Assembly: GCA_048595465.1 (NCBI GenBank)
Contig: JBJPGE010000001.1
Span: 10,081 to 74,080 of the forward strand
Direction of reading: 5' to 3'
DNA length: 64,000 nucleotides
Origin: GCA-002733105 sp048595465
Lineage (GTDB): Bacteria > Pseudomonadota > Gammaproteobacteria > Nitrosococcales > Methylophagaceae
How positions within the stretch are numbered: position 1 is the stretch's first letter; each line of letters starts with the position of its first letter. Under the pieces are notes generated by a model. The model searched no databases, was not told the DNA's origin, and was given only the letters and a program-made list of their open reading frames with translations. The translations under genes were made by a program, and so were the position numbers. Below, piece by piece: positions 52,464 to 61,041 of the stretch.

Positions 52464-52491
52464 TGTAACAAATCCATTTTATGGGTGTCTA
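52464..52491 (+). promoter_or_regulatory. Candidate ECF-sigma promoter for the bufferin-like operon
   Basis: TGTAAC at 52464-52469, a 16-base spacer, and TGTCTA at 52486-52491 match the general ECF pattern (an AAC-containing -35 and a CGTC-like -10). It reads toward the Cys-repeat gene and leaves a leader of about 60 bases. The first base of the -10 differs from the commonest CGTC. Found by eye. Confidence 0.55.
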
Positions 52492-52554
52492 TGTTAGCAA
52501 GCTGAGTCATGAATGACCGGTTGTTATTATTTTTTACAATACTATAGGAAATTT

Positions 52555-52938
52555 ATGATGTCTATTACTACTAATAAAAAAACAATTGCACTAGTAGCTG
52601 GTGCTGCATTAACTGCTGGTGTTGCACTGTCTCCGACTTTAGCAAGTGCTGAAACAATAAACCCATTTGCATCTGCTGAACTATCTAGCGGTTATATGCA
52701 GCTTGCTGAAGGAAAATGTGGCGGTGATATGAAAGATGCCGAAGCTAAGTGTGGTAGTGATATGGGCAAAGATGCTGAAGCTAAATGCGGTGCTGACAAA
52801 AAAGCTGAAGGCAAATGTGGTGAAGCTAAATGTGGTGCGGATAAAAAAGCTGAAGGCAAGTGTGGTGAAGCTAAATGCGGCGCTGATAAAAAAGCTGAAG
52901 GCAAATGTGGTGAAGCTAAATGTGGCGCTGATAAATAA
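52555..52938 (+). CDS. Bufferin/HvfA-like cysteine-repeat precursor peptide
   Basis: A 127-residue exported peptide with a signal sequence (cleavage near LASA-ETI, residue 32) and a mature part dominated by EGKCG/EAKCG motifs with nine cysteines. The last three units are a perfect 15-residue repeat (DNA repeats of 45 bases at 52804-52848, 52849-52893, 52894-52938). EGKCG repeats are the hallmark of HvfA/bufferin-type copper-binding RiPPs, where cysteines are modified by DUF692 and DUF2063 partners. Neither partner is visible here. RBS AGGA lies before two ATG codons (52555 and 52558); the second has better spacing. Ends at a terminator. Confidence 0.85.
   Translation: MMSITTNKKTIALVAGAALTAGVALSPTLASAETINPFASAELSSGYMQLAEGKCGGDMKDAEAKCGSDMGKDAEAKCGADKKAEGKCGEAKCGADKKAEGKCGEAKCGADKKAEGKCGEAKCGADK
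52804..52938 (+). repeat. Three tandem 45-base coding repeats
   Basis: Units 52804-52848, 52849-52893 and 52894-52938 encode EGKCGEAKCGADKKA-type repeats. They differ only at a few third-codon positions, pointing to recent duplication. Copy number is likely variable between strains. Confidence 0.9.
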
Positions 52939-52965
52939 ACCCGCAGTTCACATCTAATAGTGAAG

Positions 52966-52991
52966 AAAGGGGCTCTACGGAGCCCTTTTTT
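52966..52991 (+). terminator. Rho-independent terminator after the Cys-repeat gene
   Basis: Stem of about ten pairs closed by GGCTC-TACG-GAGCC (TACG tetraloop) and followed by a run of T (52986-52991). It lies 28 bases after the stop codon. The downstream DoxX gene has its own ribosome binding site; partial read-through would give more peptide mRNA than the downstream genes. Confidence 0.9.
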
Positions 52992-53062
52992 ATAAGGTAA
53001 TTTGTCTTAATTGTATGTGTTAAATGCCATTAAGACAGATGTCCGAATAATAGGAGATAACA

Positions 53063-53647
53063 ATGTTTATATGTAAAGTTGCTAATACATTTCAAGGTTT
53101 ATTAAATAAAACCCGCGCGGTTGATTTTTTGGCGCCATTAGCCTTGAGATTATATCTGGCACCAGTGTTTTGGATGGCGGCGAATAATAAATGGAACCCT
53201 TTTGATAGTGGGAGTTCTTTGCAAGGCACAATTGATTGGTTTGGTAATCCTGATTGGGGATTAGGTTTACCCTTTCCAGAAATTATGGCTCATTTAGCAT
53301 GGGGTGCCGAATATTTTGGTGCGATTGCTTTGATTTTAGGTTTGGCTGTACGTTGGGTATCTATCCCATTAATGGCAACGATGATTGTTGCCGCTCTTAC
53401 TGTTCATCTTGAAAATGGCTGGTTGGCAATAGCTGAGCCAAGTGCACAGCTAAGTGCAGCGCGATCTTTATTAGAAGAGCATGGTAATTATAATTGGTTA
53501 ACCGAAAATGGTAATTTTGTTATTTTGAACAATGGTATTGAATTTGCTACTACTTATTTCATTATGCTGTTGGCCTTATTCTTCATTGGCGCGGGTAAGT
53601 ATGTCAGTGCTGATTATTGGATAGCTAAAAAATTCTCAAACTGCTAA
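53063..53647 (+). CDS. DoxX-family membrane protein
   Basis: A 194-residue inner-membrane protein of the DoxX family, with four to five hydrophobic segments (about 22-40, 75-92, 95-120, 165-185). The family is typical of bufferin/HvfA loci (the HvfX/BufD position). It may aid maturation or redox handling of the peptide. AGGAG lies 8 bases before ATG 53063. It follows the Cys-repeat gene across a terminator, and precedes msrP by 23 bases. Confidence 0.85.
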   Translation: MFICKVANTFQGLLNKTRAVDFLAPLALRLYLAPVFWMAANNKWNPFDSGSSLQGTIDWFGNPDWGLGLPFPEIMAHLAWGAEYFGAIALILGLAVRWVSIPLMATMIVAALTVHLENGWLAIAEPSAQLSAARSLLEEHGNYNWLTENGNFVILNNGIEFATTYFIMLLALFFIGAGKYVSADYWIAKKFSNC

Positions 53648-53670
53648 TGGGTTATTTTAGGAGACTATAA

Positions 53671-54633
53671 ATGTTGATTCGTAAAAAAAGACTAGGTGAG
53701 TTACCTGCAAGTGAAATCACCGATCACCAAGTTTATCTTGATCGTAGAAAATTCTTAAATAGCAGCGCAGCTATTGCAACGGCAAGCTTATTGCCATTAG
53801 CCATGGCTAATGCTAAGTCCGGAGTGCCAGAAGCGACTTATTTGGATTTAAAACAAAGTTCATATTCAACAGATGATGAATTAACCAGTTATGAATCGGT
53901 TACCACCTATAATAATTTTTATGAATTTGGTACGGATAAATCTTCACCCGCCATTACGGCGACAAAATTTCCTGATAAATCTAAGCCTTGGCGGGTAACA
54001 ATTGAAGGAGAATGTGATAAACCCGGCGAATATGATTACGACGATTTAATTCGCCCCTTTACATTAGAAGAACGCATCTATCGTTTTCGCTGTGTAGAAG
54101 GCTGGTCTATGGTTATCCCATGGGTAGGTTTTCCTTTAGCAGATCTTATCAAGCGTGCTCAACCCAATTCAAAAGCTAAGTTTGTTGAATTTACAACATT
54201 ATATGATCCAGAACAAATGCCAGGGCAAAGACGGCAAGTGTTAGACTGGCCTTATACGGAAGGTCTTCGAATAGATGAAGCAATGAATCCACTTACACTA
54301 TTATCAGTTGGACTGTATGGCAATGAGTTACTGGGGCAAAATGGTGCACCTATTCGCTTAATTGTGCCATGGAAGTATGGTTTTAAAAGTATTAAATCAA
54401 TCGTCAATATTCGTTTTGTTGAAGAAATGCCCAACTCGGCTTGGATGAAAGCTGGTCCAAGAGAGTATGGCTTTTATTCTAATGTAAATCCTGATGTCGA
54501 TCATCCACGATGGAGCCAAAGCAAAGAGCGACGTTTAGGCGAGTTCTTGAAACGTAAAACAGAAATGTTTAACGGCTATGAAGAGCAAGTTGCTGGCTTA
54601 TATACGGGTATGGACTTAACAAAAAACTTTTAA
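53671..54633 (+). CDS. msrP: Protein-methionine-sulfoxide reductase catalytic subunit MsrP
   Basis: Periplasmic molybdopterin enzyme that repairs methionine sulfoxide in envelope proteins. The 320-residue protein has a twin-arginine-like leader (LDRRKFLNSSAA near residues 25-35), and the sulfite-oxidase fold with the molybdenum cysteine in YRFRCVEGWSMVIPW near residue 148. Conserved GQNGAPIRLIVPWKYGFKSIKSI follows. AGGAG is 7 bases upstream of ATG 53671. It forms a pair with msrQ, four bases further on, and shares the bufferin locus, consistent with a shared oxidative or metal stress response. Confidence 0.93.
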   Translation: MLIRKKRLGELPASEITDHQVYLDRRKFLNSSAAIATASLLPLAMANAKSGVPEATYLDLKQSSYSTDDELTSYESVTTYNNFYEFGTDKSSPAITATKFPDKSKPWRVTIEGECDKPGEYDYDDLIRPFTLEERIYRFRCVEGWSMVIPWVGFPLADLIKRAQPNSKAKFVEFTTLYDPEQMPGQRRQVLDWPYTEGLRIDEAMNPLTLLSVGLYGNELLGQNGAPIRLIVPWKYGFKSIKSIVNIRFVEEMPNSAWMKAGPREYGFYSNVNPDVDHPRWSQSKERRLGEFLKRKTEMFNGYEEQVAGLYTGMDLTKNF

Positions 54634-54637
54634 ATCC

Positions 54638-55234
54638 ATGTCGAAACTTAAAATCTGTTTATTTATTGCCAGTTTGATACCTGCAATCTGGCTCACGTAT
54701 GCCTTGTTAACAAATCAGTTGGGTGCAAACCCCATTGAAGCTATCACGCGTGAATCAGGTTTATGGGCATTACGCTTTTTATGGTTAACATTATTAATAA
54801 CGCCATTACGTTGGTTAACAGGCTGGAATGTCATCGTGACACTTAGGCGCATGCTGGGCCTGTATGTGTTTTTTTATGCCACGCTTCATATGCTGCTTTA
54901 TTTATGGTTAGATCAGTTTTTTGATATTAACGACATAATCAAAGACATTATTAAACGGCCGTTTATCACTATTGGCTTTTTTACTTTTACATCACTTATC
55001 CCTTTAGCGATAACCTCCAATAACGCTATGGTTAAACGATTGGGCGGAAAACGCTGGAAGAAATTACATCGGTTAACCTATTTTATTGCTATTGCCAGCT
55101 CAATTCATTTTTATATGCTGGTAAAACAAGATAAAACAGAGCCATTATTTTATATGGCTTTGCTGGCGATATTATTAGGTGCTCGCATATATCGAACGTA
55201 TTTACGCCCTAAAATGAGTGCTTTGCAATCTTAA
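54638..55234 (+). CDS. msrQ: Protein-methionine-sulfoxide reductase heme-binding subunit MsrQ
   Basis: Inner-membrane b-type cytochrome that passes electrons from quinol or FMN to MsrP. The 198-residue protein has about six helices and the family blocks LWALRFLWLTLLITPLRWL, RRMLGLYVFFYATLHMLLYLWLD with the first heme histidine, and WKKLHRLTYFIAIASSIHFYMLVK with others. It lies 4 bases after msrP and probably ends the operon; 94 bases separate it from aceE with no clear terminator. Confidence 0.92.
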   Translation: MSKLKICLFIASLIPAIWLTYALLTNQLGANPIEAITRESGLWALRFLWLTLLITPLRWLTGWNVIVTLRRMLGLYVFFYATLHMLLYLWLDQFFDINDIIKDIIKRPFITIGFFTFTSLIPLAITSNNAMVKRLGGKRWKKLHRLTYFIAIASSIHFYMLVKQDKTEPLFYMALLAILLGARIYRTYLRPKMSALQS

Positions 55235-55328
55235 AAAATAGACATTATTTATTGCTAAAGCCTGCCTGAAAGTAAGCAAAACTGTTACAATACTTCACTA
55301 TTTAAATGTTCAGGTGTGAAGGTGCTTA

Positions 55329-57983
55329 ATGACTGATTTTGTTGATAACGATCCACAAGAAACCCAAGAATGGTTGGATGCCTTAGAATCTATTATTGAA
55401 GTTGAAGGTGATGAAAAAGCACATTATCTTTTAGAAAAATTGATTGATATGGCGCGCCGAAGTGGTGTCAACCTTCCATACAGCTCTAATACGGCGTATG
55501 TGAATAGCATTCCTGTGGACCAACAAGAACGTATTCCTGGCGATCAGGATATGGAACAAAAAATACGATCATATATCCGTTGGAATGCGATGGCGATGGT
55601 GACAAAAGCCAATCTTAAACCTGGTGCTGTCGGCGGACATATTGCTAGTTTTGCATCGTCAGCAACTATGTATGATGTGGGTTTTAATCACTTCTTCAAA
55701 GGTGATAACCACGGCAATGGCGCCGACTTAGTGTTCTTCCAAGGCCATATTGCTCCGGGTATTTATGCACGTTCATTCCTTGAAGGTCGTTTAACAGAAG
55801 ATCAATTAAATAACTTCCGTTTTGAAGCTGACGGTAAAGGCTTGTCATCTTATCCCCATCCTTGGTTAATGCCTGACTACTGGCAGTTCCCGACTGTATC
55901 TATGGGCCTAGGTCCTATCCTTGCTATCTACCAAGCACGATTCATGAAGTATATGGAACATCGGGAAATCAAAGAAACTGCAGGCAGAAATGTCTGGGCT
56001 TACTTGGGTGATGGTGAAATGGATGAGCCCGAATCGTTAGGTGCAATTACCTTAGCTGGCCGTGAAAAACTAGATAATTTAACGTTTGTAATTAACTGTA
56101 ATTTACAACGGTTAGATGGCCCAGTTCGTGGTAATGGTAAGATAATTCAAGAATTAGAAGCTGTATTCCGTGGCGCCGGCTGGAATGTGATTAAAGTTAT
56201 CTGGGGCTCAGAATGGGATCAATTATTAGCCAAAGATAAAAATGGTTTATTACTTAAGCGAATGGAAGAAGTGGTTGATGGTGAGTACCAAAACTATAAA
56301 GCTAAAGATGGCGCCTATGTACGGGAAAATTTCTTTGGGAAATATCCAGAACTATTAGAAATGGTGTCGGATATGACTGACCAAGATATCTGGCGTTTAA
56401 GCCGTGGTGGACATGACCCACGTAAAGTTTATGCTGCTTATAAGAAAGCCAGCGACCATAAAGGCCAGCCAACAGTAATACTAGCTAAAACAGTAAAAGG
56501 TTACGGTATGGGTGAAGCGGGCGAAGCTCAAAATACTACACATTCACAGAAGAGTTTAGGTGTGGAACAAATGAAAGTGTTCCGTGACCGATTCAATATT
56601 CCATTATCTGATGAGCAAGTAGAAGATATCCCTTACATTAGTCTAGATGATGATAGTGATGAGAAAAAGTACCTATTAGCACGTCGTGAAGAGTTGGGTG
56701 GTTTCTTACCTAAACGTAACCATAGTGCGCCAGCACTAAAAACGCCTGACTTAAGCATTTTTAATGCACTGCTAAAATCAACAGGTGATAGAGAAATTTC
56801 TACTACCATGGCATTTGTGCGAATTCTTACTGCATTAATTCGTGATAAAGAAGTGGGTCAAAACATCGTGCCTATCGTGCCAGATGAAGCGCGAACCTTT
56901 GGTATGGAAGGTTTGTTCCGTTCATTTGGTATTTACTCATCATCGGGTCAATTATATGAACCAGAAGATTCAGGCAAAGTAATGTGGTATCGCGAAGATA
57001 CTAAAGGCCAGATCTTACAAGAAGGCATCAATGAAGCCGGTGCCATGTCTGAGTGGATATCGGCATCTACTGCGTATTCAAATTACAATGTCAATATGGT
57101 GCCATTCTATATTTATTACTCTATGTTTGGTTTTCAACGTATTGGTGATTTAGCATGGCTTGCAGGTGATATTCAAGCAAAAGGCTTCTTGGTTGGCGCC
57201 ACGGCGGGCCGAACATCACTGAATGGTGAAGGCTTACAACATGAAGATGGTCATAGTCTTATTTTGGCTGGTACGATTCCTAATTGTGTAAGTTATGATC
57301 CAACGTATGCCTATGAAATGGCAGTGATTATTCATGATGGTTTCCGTCGTATGTATGAAGAACAAGAAAGCGTGTTCTACTACATTACGGCTATGAATGA
57401 AAATTACACACATCCTGAAATGCCAACAGGTGTTGAAGCTAGTATTCTTAAGGGATTGTACAAATTAAAATCAGGTGGTAAACATAAGCTTAAAGCACAG
57501 CTTTTAGGTGGTGGAACTATCTTGCGAGAAGTTGAAGCGGCAGCTGAATTATTAGAAAAAGAGTGGAACGTTTCTGCTAATGTGTGGAGTGCGACCAGTA
57601 TTAATGAATTGGCTCGTGATGGACAAGCTGTTGACCGATATAACCGTTTACATCCTGAAACAGACAAGAAACAAAGCTATGTTGCAGAATGCTTGAATGC
57701 GGAAGAGGGCGTTGTTGTTGCTTCAACAGATTATATGCGTCAATATGCTGAGCAAATTCGTCCGTGGATCGACTCAGCGTATACCGTGTTAGGAACTGAT
57801 GGCTTTGGTCGTAGTGATACACGTGAAAGTTTACGTAGTTTCTTTGAAGTTGATCGTTACCATGTAGTCGTTGCTACATTAAATACATTGGCTGATGATG
57901 GTCAAATTGGCCATGATGTCGTTGCAAAAGCGATTAAGCAATACAACATCGATACTGAAGCAATGAACCCAATTAAAGTATAA
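55329..57983 (+). CDS. aceE: Pyruvate dehydrogenase E1 component, homodimeric type
   Basis: Decarboxylates pyruvate with thiamine diphosphate and transfers acetyl to the lipoyl domain of E2. The 884-residue length and single chain are the homodimeric bacterial form. Motifs: GAVGGHIASFASSATMYDVGF near residue 100, the ThDP motif GDGEMDEPESLGAI near residue 228 with the later NCNLQRLDGPVRGN, and TAGRTSLNGEGLQHEDGHS near 635. First gene of the aceE-aceF-lpd operon. Confidence 0.98.
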   Translation: MTDFVDNDPQETQEWLDALESIIEVEGDEKAHYLLEKLIDMARRSGVNLPYSSNTAYVNSIPVDQQERIPGDQDMEQKIRSYIRWNAMAMVTKANLKPGAVGGHIASFASSATMYDVGFNHFFKGDNHGNGADLVFFQGHIAPGIYARSFLEGRLTEDQLNNFRFEADGKGLSSYPHPWLMPDYWQFPTVSMGLGPILAIYQARFMKYMEHREIKETAGRNVWAYLGDGEMDEPESLGAITLAGREKLDNLTFVINCNLQRLDGPVRGNGKIIQELEAVFRGAGWNVIKVIWGSEWDQLLAKDKNGLLLKRMEEVVDGEYQNYKAKDGAYVRENFFGKYPELLEMVSDMTDQDIWRLSRGGHDPRKVYAAYKKASDHKGQPTVILAKTVKGYGMGEAGEAQNTTHSQKSLGVEQMKVFRDRFNIPLSDEQVEDIPYISLDDDSDEKKYLLARREELGGFLPKRNHSAPALKTPDLSIFNALLKSTGDREISTTMAFVRILTALIRDKEVGQNIVPIVPDEARTFGMEGLFRSFGIYSSSGQLYEPEDSGKVMWYREDTKGQILQEGINEAGAMSEWISASTAYSNYNVNMVPFYIYYSMFGFQRIGDLAWLAGDIQAKGFLVGATAGRTSLNGEGLQHEDGHSLILAGTIPNCVSYDPTYAYEMAVIIHDGFRRMYEEQESVFYYITAMNENYTHPEMPTGVEASILKGLYKLKSGGKHKLKAQLLGGGTILREVEAAAELLEKEWNVSANVWSATSINELARDGQAVDRYNRLHPETDKKQSYVAECLNAEEGVVVASTDYMRQYAEQIRPWIDSAYTVLGTDGFGRSDTRESLRSFFEVDRYHVVVATLNTLADDGQIGHDVVAKAIKQYNIDTEAMNPIKV

Positions 57984-58006
57984 AACAAGGCTAGGTACAT
58001 AAAGAT

Positions 58007-59290
58007 ATGGCAGATTTAATAGATTTAGTAGTTCCCGATATTGGTGACTTTGATGAAGTAGAAGTGATTGAAGTTTTGGTATCTGTAGGTGATACAGTAG
58101 AAGAAAACCAAGATATTATTACCTTAGAATCAGATAAAGCGGCGATGGAAATTCCTGCTTCTCATGCAGGCGTGATTAAAGAGCTTAAAATTAATGTAGG
58201 CGATAAAGTAAAAGAAGGTTCTATCATTGCCGTGATCGAATCAAGTGATGCTAGTGTGCCCGAAGCTAAAGCCGAATCAACACCTAAAGAAGAATCAGCT
58301 TCTGCACCATCTGCTCCCGCAGTAGCACCGGTGCCTACTGAATTAGTAGAAAATATTCCTTATGCTCCTGATAATAAAGCGGGTGAAAAACATGCTCATG
58401 CATCACCATCGGTTCGACAATATGCACGCGAACTAGGGGTAACATTGAGCTTTGTTCGAGGTTCGGGTGAAAAGGGACGTATCACCAAAGCTGATGTGCA
58501 AAATTTTGTTAAACAAAAAGTGAACGCACCAGCCGCAACTGCAACAAGTGGTTCAGCTATTCCTCCTGTGCCAGTAGGTAATTATGAAAAGTTTGGTGAT
58601 ATTGAAAGTACTGAATTATCTCGAATCAAGAAAATTTCAGGCAAACATTTACATGCGTGTTGGTTGAACATCCCTCATGTAACGCAGTTTGATGAGGCTG
58701 ATATTACCGAATTAGAAAAGTTCAGAAAAGATAATAAAGATAATGCTGCCAAGCAAGGTGTGAACTTAACGCCATTAGTCTTCATTATGAAGGCGGTTGT
58801 TGCTAGCCTACGAAAATTCCCTGAGCTTAATGCGTCATTGAGTGAAGATAAAGAAAACTTAATTATCAAAAAATACTACAACATCGGCATAGCGGTAGAT
58901 ACACCAAATGGTTTGATGGTGCCTGTGGTTAAAAATGTCGATAAAAAAGGCTTTATCGAATTAGCGGGCGAGTTAGGTGAAATCAGTGCAAGAGCACGTG
59001 ATGGTGCGCTTACAGCTAAAGATTTACAAGGTGGTACATTCTCCATTTCTAGTTTAGGTGGAATTGGTGGTAGTTTCTTTACTCCAATAGTTAATGCACC
59101 TGAAGTAGCCATCTTGGGCGTAGGCCGTCATAAAATGCAACCTGTTTGGAATGGCAGTGATTTTGTACCTCGTTTAATGTTGCCATTGTCAGTATCTTAC
59201 GATCACAGGGTTGTCGATGGTGCAATGGGTGCTCGATTTACTACTCATTTAAACCATATGTTATCGGATATCAGGAAAGTATTGTTATGA
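58007..59290 (+). CDS. aceF: Pyruvate dehydrogenase E2, dihydrolipoyl acetyltransferase (one lipoyl domain)
   Basis: Core of the complex. The 427-residue protein has a single lipoyl domain (about 5-80) with lysine in ITLESDKAAMEIP, an Ala/Pro linker, a peripheral-subunit-binding domain (about 128-167; SPSVRQYARELGV, KGRITKADVQNFV) and a catalytic domain ending with SVSYDHRVVDGAMG, which has the active histidine. E. coli AceF has three lipoyl domains; one here is shorter, and lpd carries another. Its stop overlaps the lpd ATG. Confidence 0.97.
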   Translation: MADLIDLVVPDIGDFDEVEVIEVLVSVGDTVEENQDIITLESDKAAMEIPASHAGVIKELKINVGDKVKEGSIIAVIESSDASVPEAKAESTPKEESASAPSAPAVAPVPTELVENIPYAPDNKAGEKHAHASPSVRQYARELGVTLSFVRGSGEKGRITKADVQNFVKQKVNAPAATATSGSAIPPVPVGNYEKFGDIESTELSRIKKISGKHLHACWLNIPHVTQFDEADITELEKFRKDNKDNAAKQGVNLTPLVFIMKAVVASLRKFPELNASLSEDKENLIIKKYYNIGIAVDTPNGLMVPVVKNVDKKGFIELAGELGEISARARDGALTAKDLQGGTFSISSLGGIGGSFFTPIVNAPEVAILGVGRHKMQPVWNGSDFVPRLMLPLSVSYDHRVVDGAMGARFTTHLNHMLSDIRKVLL

Positions 59291-61041
59291 GCACCATTGA
59301 AATAAAAGTACCTGATATCGGTGATTTTGACGAAGTAGAGATTATTGAAGTGCTGGTCAGTGTCGGTGATGTGGTTGAAGCTAACCAAGACGTTATCACA
59401 TTAGAGTCAGACAAAGCGGCAATGGAAATTCCAACAACGGCCGCTGGAACGATTACAGCTATGAGCGTTACGGTGGGTGATAAAGTCAAAGAAGGTAGTG
59501 TTATTTTAACGCTTGAGACTGCTGAAGACACTGAGTCTGAACCTGCTCCAAAAGAAGAAGCAAAACCAGAAGTACAGGTTGATACGGCAGCTGTTGTAAC
59601 AACGGCCGCAGGTGATGCTGATTTACATGCAGAAGTACTTGTTTTAGGCTCAGGCCCTGGTGGTTATACTGCAGCATTTCGTGCTGCTGATTTAGGTCGA
59701 CAAGTAGTAATGATCGAGCGACACGCTAAAATTGGTGGCGTATGTTTGAATGTAGGCTGTATTCCATCAAAAGCACTATTACATACTGCTCAAGTGATTA
59801 ATGAAGCAGCAAGCATGGAAGATCATGGTGTTACCTTTGCAAAACCTGAAGTTGATATTCGTAAAATTGAAAGCTGGAAAAATGGTATTGTAGATGGATT
59901 AACAGGTGGACTGAAAGCACTTGCCAAACAGCGTAAAGTGACCATTGTTCAAGGTGAAGCACAGTTTTCTGGCACCAATACAATGACGGTTGAAACGCCA
60001 GATGGCACGCAATCAATATCGTTCGATAAATGCATTATTGCTGCGGGTTCTCGTGTAACTAAAGTGCCTGTATTTCCAAATGATGATCCTCGTATGATGG
60101 ATTCAACAGATGCCTTAGATTTAGCCGATGTACCTAAATCATTATTAGTCATTGGTGGCGGAATTATCGGGCTAGAAATGGCAACGGTATATCACGCTCT
60201 AGGTTCAAAAATCACCGTAGTAGAAATGCAAAGTGGTTTAATTCCAGGTGCGGATAAAGATATTGTTAAGCCACTATTGAAAAAGGTACAAAAAGAATAC
60301 CAAGCAATTTACTTAAATACACGTGTTGCCGCTATTGAACCACAAGATGACGGTTTAAAAGTCACACTTGAAGGTAAAGATGCACCTGAAACAGTTGTGT
60401 ATGACAAAATATTGGTGGCAGTAGGGCGATCACCAAATGGTAAATTGATTAATGCTGAAGCGGCAGGTGTTGCTGTTGATGACTATGGCTTTATTAATGT
60501 CGATGCTCAAATGACAACAAATGTACCACATATCTATGCGATTGGTGACATTGTTGGTCAACCGATGTTAGCGCATAAAGCGGTGCATGAAGCTAAAGTA
60601 GCGGCTGAAGTTATTTCAGGAATAAAATCAGCTTTCGATCCAATGACTATTCCATCTGTTGCCTACACGGATCCTGAGATTGCTTGGATGGGAATCACTG
60701 AAGCTGAAGCAAAAGAACAAAAATTAAACTTCGTGAAAGGCGCTTTTCCATGGGCTGCTAGTGGTCGTAGCTTGAGTATCGGCCGAAATGAAGGCTTAAC
60801 CAAAGCGTTATTTGACAAAGAAACAGGTCGTATTATTGGTGCAGGAATTGTAGGTACCAATGCAGGGGAGCTTATTGCAGAAGCTGTTTTAGCGCTTGAG
60901 ATGGGTGCTGATGCTGAAGATATTGGTTTAACCATTCACCCTCACCCAACGTTGTCTGAAACATTAGGGTTTGCAGCTGAAATGGCAGAGGGCAGTATCA
61001 CCGACTTAATGCCGCCGCGTAAAACACTACACTCTAAATAA
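59287..61041 (+). CDS. lpd: Dihydrolipoamide dehydrogenase with N-terminal lipoyl domain
   Basis: Re-oxidises dihydrolipoyl groups with NAD+. The 584-residue protein has an N-terminal lipoyl domain (about 1-75) that repeats ITLESDKAAMEIP from AceF, an acidic/Ala linker (about 80-110), then the flavoprotein: GSGPGGYTAAFRAADLG, disulfide GGVCLNVGCIPSKAL, the NAD site VIGGGIIGLEMATVY, and the C-terminal IHPHPTLSE base. Fused lipoyl E3 is known in some beta- and gammaproteobacteria. It overlaps aceF by four bases and abuts dam. Confidence 0.97.
   Translation: MSTIEIKVPDIGDFDEVEIIEVLVSVGDVVEANQDVITLESDKAAMEIPTTAAGTITAMSVTVGDKVKEGSVILTLETAEDTESEPAPKEEAKPEVQVDTAAVVTTAAGDADLHAEVLVLGSGPGGYTAAFRAADLGRQVVMIERHAKIGGVCLNVGCIPSKALLHTAQVINEAASMEDHGVTFAKPEVDIRKIESWKNGIVDGLTGGLKALAKQRKVTIVQGEAQFSGTNTMTVETPDGTQSISFDKCIIAAGSRVTKVPVFPNDDPRMMDSTDALDLADVPKSLLVIGGGIIGLEMATVYHALGSKITVVEMQSGLIPGADKDIVKPLLKKVQKEYQAIYLNTRVAAIEPQDDGLKVTLEGKDAPETVVYDKILVAVGRSPNGKLINAEAAGVAVDDYGFINVDAQMTTNVPHIYAIGDIVGQPMLAHKAVHEAKVAAEVISGIKSAFDPMTIPSVAYTDPEIAWMGITEAEAKEQKLNFVKGAFPWAASGRSLSIGRNEGLTKALFDKETGRIIGAGIVGTNAGELIAEAVLALEMGADAEDIGLTIHPHPTLSETLGFAAEMAEGSITDLMPPRKTLHSK

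Noticed and set aside
52692..52904. Repetitive Ser/Pro/His reading frame on - opposite the Cys-repeat gene
   Set aside because: It is the reverse of the 45-base coding repeats and does not begin with a ribosome binding site; the plus strand has a signal peptide and repeats that fit a known peptide class.
52804..52938. Tandem repeats considered as a CRISPR array
   Set aside because: Units are contiguous, in frame and coding, with no spacers.
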